A stretch of 64,000 bases of DNA from Nectonema munidae (lineage: Eukaryota; Nematomorpha; Nectonematoida; Nectonematidae): the NCBI GenBank assembly GCA_030549495.1, contig JAUIRK010001029.1:372001-436000 (forward strand), given 5' to 3'. Below the pieces are notes generated by a model. That model saw only the letters and a program-made list of their open reading frames with translations, was not told where the DNA came from and did not search any database. The position numbers and the translations under genes are program-made. Shown here in pieces: positions 42,768 to 54,700 of this stretch (positions are counted from its first letter, which is position 1; each line of letters starts with the position of its first letter).

Positions 42768-45700
42768 GTATTCTTTTCTATCCATTATTATTTATTGCAT
42801 CAGTAACGCTACATGTAAAGGCAGTGATGAACATCGTTCAAATTTGGGTGAGGAACGCACTCTTTAAATCTATATCAATTAGTCAATTGACCCCATAGTA
42901 TATCTATTTCCTTTATCCTTCGCAATAAAGGTGATGAAATATACAACGGTTCTGCTAGTGCTATTATTAGTTACACATGCTATTATGATTTCGACTCTCC
43001 AGTCGAATGTGCAAAGCGTAGCTGATGAGCCTTTATCAGGCGTAACATGTCCTCAGCCAAATATATGTTGTGTTTCCATCACTTTATATATGATTATTAT
43101 AAAATTTCATCTTGCTCGTATCTTCGTAGCTATCATGTCTTTATTTCTATCAATTTGCCTCCCTTATGATCATATTTCAGGTTTTCTCTAATTGTTATCA
43201 TCTTTTTCATTTTCTTTTGATCAAAATTATTATCATCTTTTCAAATTTATAAATCATACCACACACTTTTATAAAATTTATCAATCACATTCAAAAGAAT
43301 TGATTTTACGGCGCTATTTTGTTTGCTTCTTCTGTAATCTCTTAATTTTTTCTTCCTTCTTTTTGTAATGTATCAAAACTCTGAAAAATCTTTTGAAGGA
43401 AATTACAAAGATACTGATACAAATAGCAACTTCCGATGTACAAACTGATGATTTAAACACTGGTGGATCGATTTTCATTTTCAGGTGAAAGCTTCAATGA
43501 TTCTTCTGAAGAAAGTTTTCAAAATTCAAGCTCTGATAGTATAATATGGCTGAATCATTCCTCAAAAAAGTTGAAAAATCAAAAAATTTTGTTCTTTCAA
43601 TCAATGACCTTTACGCCTTTTGGGATTCTGTATCTTAAGAGGAGTCTTCACAGGAAAAAACGAGCCACTTACAACTTTTTGGAGTAAAGAATATGGAAAA
43701 AAATTCAAAGAAACCATGAATAGATGTAAATTTCCAGCGATTTTCAAATACATCCGTTTTTGGCGTAAAAGATATAAGGATATTGATAAGTTTACTGCAC
43801 TTAGAGACCTTTAGGAAACCGTAATATATAACTGTCAGAAATATTTTTTTCTTTATGGATCAGCAACAATTGACGAACAAGTATTCTCCCGTCGATCAAC
43901 GTCCTTTCACTCAATATATGCCACAGAAACCTGGAAATTTTGAGTAGAAGTATTATGCGATAGTAAGACATCATATGTTCTAAAAGCAACTCCTACACAT
44001 CGTTTCAAAGCTCATTGAACCATATTATAAAACAGGAATTAATATTAAAACAGATAACTTTTATGAATCGTTAAATTATTGTTGAAAAAAGACTTCACAA
44101 TTGTAGGGACTGTTCTATTTAACCACTGAGAAATACCTTCAATTATAAGACAAGAAAAAAAGATTCTGTCTTAAATTTGTTTTCTCAAAAGAAGAAAATA
44201 TTATGCTTCTTTCATAAAAGACAAAAAAAAGAATAAAATTGTTTATTTACTTTCTTCTATTCATGAAAGCCCTAATATTGATAATAGAGATGTATCCAAT
44301 GTGAAATTTTTTGTATCCGCGGATGCGGCTATAAAATTTGACATCCTAGCGGATGTGGATGCCAGAATTCATTTTTTAGCGGATGGGGATATCATAAGTA
44401 GAGATGTATCCGATATAAGCAAAGATTTTTACAACCTCTTAACATCTTCATCCGCGGATCATTTAAATTTCTACATTCTCATCAGTAATTTTCAAACATT
44501 TTTCTTTTTTCTATATATCGCAAAGTTTTTTTTCGGAATTTTTGAATTTTTACTTTATCCAAAAAATTTTATGATAACACATGAACATTGACATCTCTCT
44601 AAATTTTTAAGAAGTACAATACTTGCGTTTGCTTAGAGCAATTATTATATCTGCATTCGCTAAAGAATTTAATTCTGACATCCGCATCCGCTAGGATGTC
44701 AAATTTGATATCCGCCAATGCAAAAAAATTTCATATTTGATACATCTCTAATTCTAAGCAAACGTAAGTTTTACACTTCTTAAAAATTTGGAGGAAGATG
44801 TCAATGTATATGTGTGTATATGTGTAATAAAGGCATACTTATCATAAAAAATTTTGATAAAGGGAAAAATGAAAAATTCCTAAAATAAACTTTGCGGTAT
44901 ATAAAAGAAGAAAAAATTTTTGAAAATAGCGGATGCAATGGATGTTGAAACTTAAATGATCCGTGGATGAGGATGTTAAGAGGACGTTTAAATTTTTTGC
45001 GCATATCCAATACATCTTTAATGATAATAAGGATGTGAAGAAAAAGCCAGAAGTTATTTTGTGTTATAATAGTGAAAAAGGTGTTTCGGATTGGCGTATC
45101 AAAAGGTGAAGCCTACACGAGCAATCAACTACAAGAAGATGACCACTAACAGCATTTTTAACCTACTTGACCTTGTTTCTTTGAATTCCTTTATAATTGC
45201 CTTGGTATTGGAATTTATAAATAAAGTAGAAGAAATTTTATCATACTTCTTGGGGAAGAATTGTGCTCTTACGAAAGAACTAAAAAATTACCACTCATAT
45301 TGTAGGGGCGAGGTACAAATAAAATACATTTTTCTCATACAAGAATAAATGAATAGGCCTACCACCGAATAAAAAGTCTCATTTGCAAGAACAAAACGCG
45401 AGTCAAATGTTATAAGTGCAAAACCTACATTTATGGTTTGTGCTCAAAAAATTTGCGCATTTCCTGTTTGAGCTAATTCATCTATTTTTATTTTCAATTT
45501 AACATTTATAGAGTCCAAAGGTTATAGTAAATTTAAATGTACAGTTCAGCTATGTGGGGTCAATTGACCCTTTTGGAAGTTATTCGATTTTACAAAAATG
45601 TAAAAAAAATTATTTTTGTAATAAGAAAAAACGAATTGAAGTAGATTTTTTTTATTTATGCACATATCTTCAATATCATAATCTATCTGTTTCATTTAAA

Positions 45701-48700
45701 TCTTTAAAATGAAAAAGTTGTTATACAATGTGGCAATTGACCCCTCTGCTATTTTTAGGATTAAAAATTATCATAAAAATTTGTTTTTGAACAATGTATT
45801 CATATTTTATATACCTTATCTAGAAAATAATTTTAAGTTTGCAGTATTTTAAGTTATGCAAAATTTAATTTTGAAGCACTAAAAATGAAAATAAGGTGTA
45901 TATAACAGTTAGATAAATTTGAAAAATGATTATTATTATTTCATTTCTCTTAACCCGTTAGCGCCCAATGTCGACTATAGTCGACTTTTAAAAAATAAAA
46001 TCGTCTGCGTTTATCAACGCTCTTTAATACAAATCTGCTTTATATTAGATATCGTCTGATTATTCTGGTCGTTAACGTGTTTAATGGGATAAAATTGAAT
46101 GAAATAGCTTAAAAGAAATACAACCATGCAGAAATTATTCAACAAAACCTTCTTAAAAATAACATATATGCGATTTCATTTTAAACATAAATAGAAAAAG
46201 CAAGTCTGTCGCACAATAATTCTGAGAATATTCAAAATTGATGAATGCACAGATAAGAAAAATTTTGTAACAAACATACCTATACTTTTTTCCTTTCTTT
46301 TTGATCACTTTGATTTCTGTTCCAAAGCAAAAATATACAGACAAAATATGTACAAACTTGAATGAAATTATAGAAAACGCAATCTTTTTGATAAAAGAAA
46401 TTGACATTTTTTGCATTTTATTGCAGTCAGAGTGAATTGGAAGCTACATTTGGTTAGCGAGCCGTTAGCTTGTCACTCCTTTTTTGGAAGCAGTTCGATC
46501 GATTGAACATATCTGCTAAATACTTATATTTTATTCATTGTATTGCAAATTCTCATTCCTATTATAAATTTTATATTATTTCTCAAAAATGTTAAATTGA
46601 AACAAAGTCATTGCATTGCGTTTACTCTTTATAAAAATCTGTAATATCTACTCACTAAATTCAACTCCCAGATAATATTTAAATTCAAGATAATTGAAGA
46701 GATTCATCGTTCATTTAAGAATGCAGTTGAAGATGAGTTTGGTTGACTAAAAATATGAAACTTGTCCAAATTTAAAGTATAGAATAATTTCTTCGCTCTT
46801 TAATGCCAGGGAATAATAGTATTAGAAATAAAAATATCAGAAAAAGTTATTGAAATTTAACTTCCTAAATTTTATTTTCTAATCAAAAACGAATAATATT
46901 CATTTTTAACAAACATATTCTTCATTACATTTTTGCAGAATATACTCTTTTTGGCGGAAGTAAGCTAAGCACCACATTAAATATCCAACCTCTTAGGATG
47001 ACCTAGAAAATCCGAGCTCAAGACTTAAAGTATTTTATGTAATACAATTAACAGCAAAGAAAAAACATCAATTAATGTTTGTTATTTGAGTTAAAACGAG
47101 AGATAAAATACAATTGGTAAACTAAGAGATATCTTATGAGTGCCTGCCTGACTATCGAGAAGTCTAAATTACTACGTGAAGAGTCAAGTTATTTAACAAT
47201 TGGTAAACTAAGAGATATCTTATGGGGAAGTCTACGTGAAGAGTCAATTTTGTACAAAATATACAACCAGGTACCTGAAATCTAATCACATATTCTAGAT
47301 GTCATTTGAATATGTAATGCGTATCCACTATCCTATCCAGCTATTATAGGGACGAAGATTTAAGCGGCATTTCTTCACGTCCATAATACTTTTTGTCATT
47401 TTTTATTAGCATATATTAACTTTTCTGTATCTTTTCTATTTTGAAACTTTGGAAACAAATACAAATGCTGTGCCTTTCTTTTTTATAATAGGCGTTTTCA
47501 CAACAGGAAGGTGGGACATGCTCGAATCAGGAGAGGGGCTCCATGACTACCTCTATGTTGTATATATGAGTACATTTATATAATTTTTTGTTAGTGCTAC
47601 TTGAAAACTAAAAATATAAATGTGTTTTTGAAAATTTTACTCCCCTATTTTGACAAAGTGTTGAAAAAATATTAAATTATACCAGATAAAGCAAGTTTCT
47701 TTACCAATTAATTTTATAACGTGCGATCGCCTAAAAATAAAAAGAGTTCTTGCATAGTTCAAAATGGTTAATAAATCTCATTCCAAGGGGTTGGATCCAA
47801 TTGACTTTTCATCTCCCCCTAATTTAAGCATTGCACGTCCCTTTAATTCCTAATTTCTCGTTCACTGCGTAGTAGCATTAACGCCTTCATCACAAAAATA
47901 AATTTATCTTGGAAGTCATTTTAGGATCTATCTCTTTTATAACTTACATTGATCCATAATTTTTAAGCCAAAGTCATCAAAAAAATTCAGCACATTCCCT
48001 AAATTTTGAAACATGTAGAAAATTAAATTTGCCTCTAAGCAATATTTTTTTACTGCGCAATATTATACATCTATATAATAATACCCTAGCGTTTGTGTGT
48101 GTGTTTCTTGAAGCATTCTGGTTGGTTGAAATTATTTATATGTTTTGAGCGAAGCGAAAAACGACCACAGGACCGGCTAGTATATTTATAATGAGGTAAA
48201 ATGGCTTTTCAAAGTACAAAAAGTGGGGTCAGAAAAGGTTTTCCTACTTGAATATTTTGACATTGTGGCAAATTCAAAAAATTATATAAATATGTGGAAT
48301 CACTAAACTTTTTATTGATTGAAAGCTTGAAAAATCTTATGTAAAAAAATGTTACCATCTTTCTGATAATTTTCTGTGCATGAAATGGTTAAAAAATGAA
48401 ATGATAAAATTAATTTTTGTAAGGATACAGAGTGGCCCTTCTTCAGTCGAAGCAGGAAGTAAGTGTTGGCTTTAAAAGTTTTTTTAAGTATTTTGGGTTG
48501 AAGTTGCATTTTGTGAGCATTTGGAATCAGATTCGGATTTTTACCTTCAATTCCTCAATCTTGATTTGCTATGGTAATGGCGTTGATGTTACGATAGTAA
48601 ATTAAATAAGATCAGATTTTCTACCCAATGTTTCCTTTGAGAATTATCTTTAAATCTTTTTAAGTCACCCCTCGCTTATTTGTCCTTGCGTGAAATAATT

Positions 48701-51700
48701 TCCAGCTACATTTGTGTAACTAAGAAGGAAAATGTTTGCATAAGAAATCTAGACAAGTATTATCGCTGTAATCAATTTAGGGAAATCTGGATTCAGTTGT
48801 GCTTATTTTTACATTGACATAAACTTTGAAAATAAGACTATTTATTTTAAACTTGAATTATTTTGTGGGAGTATTTTAAAAATCTCTCCAGCGAATCTAC
48901 ACCTCTTTACAATTTTAGCTTTTGAAAATGTATGAACATGGATTGAATTTGAAACTTTTTCCAGAGGTATACTTGAAAATGTTTAAAGAAGAAATCTCCT
49001 TCTCAAAATTTGGTGCGTCTGATTTGAATAGCCTCCTTAAATTCTTTCCAAATAAGATAGTACTCGAAGAATTCAATGGAGAAACCTTAGCATTTCATCA
49101 AGATGTGAAACAAAAGATAGCGAATTGTAAAATTTTATTATTTTTAATTTTTATTCTTAACATGATTGTTTTAGCTTCTACCATTAGCAAAAGTGCTGAA
49201 AAGAAGACGACAGAACAGCACTTGGAAAAAGATCTGAGTTCTGAGAGTATAATTTACTTCGTTTTTTTCTACTTGTCTCTTAATGGTGAAGGTGTTTCTA
49301 AAAAACATTTGATTGCAATTTTTTTGGTAAATTTTGAGTATTTCAAATTGATAATGTTTTCAATTTTTTTGTTTATTCTCTAGAACTTTTTCAAGTCAGA
49401 AGCTCTCTCTACTTTTGAAGAAATTTTGCTTTCTTTCATCAATAAAAAATTTGTTGAAGAAAATACCTTTAGTGATGACATCATTCTCACGCCCAGATTT
49501 TCTTATTTAAATTCCCTTCTTTCAAAAACTCTTGTTAGTGATTGATTTATTAATCTTAACCCATTTAAGACCAAGCTAAGCAGACGATATCTAAAAAAAC
49601 GCAGACGATTTATATTCAAAGACATTAAAAAAAGCAGACGAAGATGAAATTACTTATGTTCCAAAATAGGAACATTGGTCGTAAATGGGTTAAACTGATT
49701 TATTGTTTATATCATTCTTTATGATATTACATTTTTTTTTTGTAATTTTCTACTCTTAGGCCATGTTTCGATTCACTATTTCTAATCAACGAGTGTCCTT
49801 ATTTTCTTTCGAGATTATACTATATCAATGTGAAGAAATTTTACTATTATTGGAATTGTAATAGTTCCCAAGATTTTAATCTTGACATTAAATATTATTG
49901 TTTGATGTAAAAATCAAAATTGTCAAGATAACCGAAATATATTGATTCTTTTTAGTTGGGTAAAAAGAGCTATCGTTCAATCACACTTTTGTATAATCTT
50001 TTTATGGAAAATGCGTTCTACAATCTCGTTGTATTTAATATTTTCTTGTTTAGTTTTCTTCAGAAGTCATTATCGACTCCTACGCTGAAATATGCGATTC
50101 CTCAACTTTTTACGAAGAAGCTTCTTCTCCAGAAATTGGAAAGATGTATGAAATATATGTCTCGTATAGCTTTTCTCCTAGCGAGTTTTTCATTCAATAC
50201 TTCAAAGATTCCGCTTCTATTATCTACATTTCAGAATATCTTAAGTAAATTTTATCTAGCCAAAATGTATTTTTCCTGAAATTATATACAGTAAAACCTT
50301 TGTTAGTAAGTACTTTTTATATAATGAACTCTATTTGAATTATGTATATTCATATTTGATATGTTCATCTATGCTATTTCTTTAGAGTGATAAATGCTTA
50401 TTTCTCTCTTCTTATCAACGCAGACGTATAGGAAAATATAGTACAACTATAGCCCAAATCAATCAATCAATTCTCTATTGGAATTTCAAGGGTCATTATC
50501 GATTCATAGATTCAACTTGAGCTCCAAATTAGCTATTCTTCGAGTAGAAAAATATGGACACCATCCATCTATTCCTTACTACTCATTTAGATTTCTTTGT
50601 ATGGAAGATGTAATCTATCCCCTATATATATATATATATTTCCGTAGGTTCACTTGCACCATCTTACACTTACAAACTTTTACAAAGTTTTTTTATAAAC
50701 ATTTTACATCAACCTTAAAGTTTGTAGACTTTAACCTTACAGAACCCTTTTAAAATTTATAAACCCATGTCAAAATTCATGCATTAACCCAAAAGACGAA
50801 AATATTCAAACGAAGACTAATAAAGAGCGAAATTGATTACGTCATAAAAACGACTAGGCTTTAATGGGGTACTTAAATATAAAATTTCATCTAAAAATAA
50901 AAATGTACACACATTTATTGAAATGAACATGAGCAATAGCATTTAGGTAAAGAATTTTATCCTCATATTCATTTTACCTTTCAACTATACTTTTGATTTT
51001 TATTGCAATATTTCTGTATTTGAGACGAATGTTTTCCTTATTTTGTACATTTGCTTGGCTCAGTTTAAGTTTCGTCAAACAAATGTCATTTTTAATTTGC
51101 TCTAAAAATTTCCATATCGAAGGATGGTTTTCTTGAAAATGTTTTTCCAAAGCGTTTTGAAACCATTCACAACAGTTAGTAGTTTTTGGGAGTAAATTTA
51201 AAGAGGAGTTGTATTGATTCCTTAAAAATGGAGGAAATTTAGCATACCTATATCTGTTACCAATTCTTTCCCCCTGGGTATATGTATTTTCAAAATAGGA
51301 GATTAATTTTCTATACTGTTCAGAAGGTGGAAACGCAGAAGCTAATTGGTTGAAGTTTTCATTTATACTTTCAATTGGAACAAAAGATAGTGCTGATAAA
51401 CACTTCATTAATACATTCACATCATGATTGCTTTCAAATTCGTTTTTCAGGCTTAATTCTCTGGTTTTCCTCAAAATCGACTGGTTTAAGTGAAAAAAAC
51501 ATCATGAAATGTGTGTAGTTGGTGGTTTTTTTTAAAAGCTTTTATTGCTGCCAACTAGCAAATAGTTTGGATTGAATGTTTGGTAAATCATAAGTAAGTA
51601 AGATATTATTCTTCGTATATATATCGACTTTTTTTGGTAACAAAAAACAAACAATTGGAGAACAGTTATTCCCAACTTTACAGTGAAATTTGTAATGTTG

Positions 51701-54700
51701 ATAAAACATTGAAAGAACAACTTGAAAAGTCCCGTCTCAATTTAATATATCACTCCGAAGAGGATGGATTAAAGAGGTGTTGTCGCCTATCAAAAGAACT
51801 CTTGAAGAATCTAGTAATCCAGAATCTTTCAATATAAATGATATAATGGAGGCTTTCATATTTAACAGGTTAATATAATGGAGGCTTTCATATTCAACAG
51901 GTATATCAAAGTTTAAAGTTGTAGGAATAATAAAATAAAAATTTTTCCCATTTTCACTCTCCTCAACTGCTCTTCAATGGTGCTTTGTTTTAGTACTCTA
52001 AGCAAAGATGAAGTTAAAACTTGATTTAATGTTTCAGAGATCAAATATCTATTTCAACTATTAATTGAATTTTCTGCTGAAGACTTCAAATCATTTAAAA
52101 ACTTGTAAACTTCGAATCGTATAGGATCACCATCATGTGTATGTTGAGAAGGAGCTTTAACAATTTTTTCCTTTTGGGTGATTAAAGTCGAATTACATTT
52201 AAACTACATCTCCAATCCTTTCTATCATTATTATGTGTTTTTCTGAATAAATATTCGTTGCCATTCAATATCAAAACATCGTACCTTTGGTAGTTTTTGT
52301 TAATTTAAACATCTATATACGAAGGGCGATAAGAAAAAGACAGTTTGTAAAAAAATAATTTATAACATGATTTAAAATTTCATAACATGATTTATCAATT
52401 ATTTACTTTATATTAATAAACAATGGAAAAAATGTCATATTCTTTCGTATAAGTCAGATCCAATAAATAGCGAGGCAAATAAATTGAATATAGATGTAAG
52501 GGGTACGTGTGTAAGATTTGGTGCAAATGTAAGTGGTGCAAGTAATAGGGAACCATATGTTTCCATATCTTTTAGTGTTTGCAAATATTTCAACTGAGTC
52601 TCTTCAAGAAAAAACATTATGAAATATAAGAGGTTATAACTAAAATCAAATAAAAAATCGTACATTTAGACGTTCTTTATATCAACATAGCCTAACTTTG
52701 TGGCGCGTTGATAAGCTAAAAAAGAAAAATAAATTAACAGATAAGCATTAAAATTAAAACGTGTATATCCAGTTTATTATACCAATGCTTACTTTCATAA
52801 ATATATTTTAATGCTAATTGTGTATACAAGATAATTCAAAGCAGCAGTAAGCTCCCTTGTATTTGTTCACTCACCATCACTAACCGGCTATACCTCTGTA
52901 TTTAAGTAGTCTAATGTCTAGATGTTTTTCGTGTCTGACGTGTATTATTATTAATACAAATAAATATGAAAGTTTGTGTCAAGAATGTATATGTATATAA
53001 GTATAGTGCAAATGTTTTCGGCCATGGCTAATATTTTTTTTCTTTACAATCTTTCCATCATTGAAATTTATTTATATTAAATTAATTCATTATAAATACC
53101 ATCTTAAAATAATTCTTTTTTCATTAATAAAAATTTATGATTTTTTTCTTTTTTAATTTATTCAAAATTATTATTTGTATATTTTATCTATTAAAAATTT
53201 CGTGCAAAAGTTTTCGGCCATTTGTTGACTTTTTAGGTAAAAATATATTTTTCAAATATTAATATAAATTTTTATCATTGATTTTTCTAAAATTAATTTC
53301 TTTAACAATCTTTTCTCAACGTCTTTTTTTTGACTGGCATGCCTAAAATATCTCTAGAATTTTATACTTCTTTCAATAAAGAAAAATCAAAGAGATATTT
53401 CAAAATTATTTAATATATCTAAAGCTAATATTTCTCAAATTTTATCAAAATATAAAAGTACAGGAACTGTAGCCAACAAACCTAAAAGCGGTCGTCCTCA
53501 AAAATTACTGATAAGAGCTATCCAAAAATTAGTGAGAATGTCAAAGATTAATCCTAATTTTTCTGCAAGGCAATTAATGGAAGAAAATAATTTATCAAAA
53601 TATATTTCAATTGATACAGTAAAACGAATACTTAGAAAAAATAATTTGAATAAGCGTTTAGCGAATAAAAACCAGCTTTCAATAAATTTCAAAAAAAAAT
53701 ATTAGAATGGGAAAACGGATAAATTGAGCATGTATGATTGGCATAATGTAATTTTTAGTGGTGAAACGAAGAATGAGCTTCATTCTAATTCACAGCAATA
53801 TGTTAGAAGCCCTAAAGGAATGCGATTTGATCAACGTTATGTCGTAAGAAAAGTTCAAACACGAAAGAAAAAGTTTGATGTTTTGGGGATTTATAAAAAG
53901 CGATGGTAGAAGAAAGTTGTTAAAAATTGATGGAACAATGAATAGTATAAAATACAACGAATTAACCCATTTACGGCCAATGTTCCTATTTTGGAACATA
54001 AGTAATTTCATCTTCGACTGCTTTTTTCAATGACTTTGAATATAAATCGTCTGCTTTGCTTGGCCTTAAATGGGTTAATTAAAACCAATTTACTCCCTAA
54101 TATAAATATTAGTAATATATTTCAACATGATAGCGCTCCTTGCCATAGGTCTTGTTTGACTCAGCAATTTTTAAATAAAAATACTGGGTGTCTTCTAAAA
54201 AACTGGCCACCTCAAAGCCTTGATCTTAATATAATTGAAATAAATGTGGGTTAAGCTAAAAAGAAAAGTTCATCTAAGGAACCCGGGAAGCCTTGAATAA
54301 TTATGGGAATATTCAAAGCAAGAATGGGAATTGATTCCAGATGATTATATAATGAATAGGCTCTCTTTCAAGAAGAATTGATTCAATTATTATTCGGGCT
54401 AAAGGAAATCAGACAAAGTATTGGAAAAAGGGTATAAATATTTTCAAAGTAAATTTTTTATATAAAAAAAATTAATTTTGTATTTTTTACATTTTATATT
54501 TTAATGAAAACAATTGGGCGAAAACTTTTGAACGGAATTTTTAATAGATAAAATATACAAATACAGTTAAACCTGTCTATAATGGTCACGCAAGGGACCA
54601 GAAGAAAGTGGCCACTATAGACAGTTGGCCCTTCTGTGGAAGTTTGGTTTGTCGTTGCACGGTAGAAAAGGCTAGTCTCGTCGAGGTTGTATACATCTCT

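Larger units (their letters stand above)
42878..45580 (+). mobile_element. piggyBac element relic in TDRD5-like intron 1
   Basis: A broken piggyBac transposase (43376-45475) is framed by GTCAATTGACCCCATAG near 42886 and its near-inverse TATGTGGGGTCAATTGACCC near 45555. These could be sub-terminal or terminal repeats of the element. No clean TTAA duplications remain. The fold-back sequence 44287-45021 was inserted inside it. Borders are inferred. Confidence 0.5.
45480..48060. other. TDRD5-like intron 1, remainder
   Basis: Holds a TTAA MITE (45950-46092), a local duplication near 47110-47255 (ACAATTGGTAAACTAAGAGA twice, 87 bp apart) and a stretch at about 47780-47930 similar to 57440-57590. 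No other frame is recognisable; 46153-46416 on the minus strand has no domain. Confidence 0.4.

Noticed and set aside
42931-43191. Confident call of a secreted peptide gene
   Set aside because: Only the signal-like start is convincing; the remainder looks non-coding, so it is kept as a low-confidence feature.
44301-45010. Small genes in the fold-back region
   Set aside because: Frames run through inverted repeats and are not conserved between the arms.
49956-50027. Extra TDRD5-like exon between exons 4 and 5 (LGKKSYRSITLLYNLF...)
   Set aside because: It would need a 23-26 nt intron with a poor donor before 50054. Joining exon 4 directly to exon 5 keeps phase and needs no such intron.
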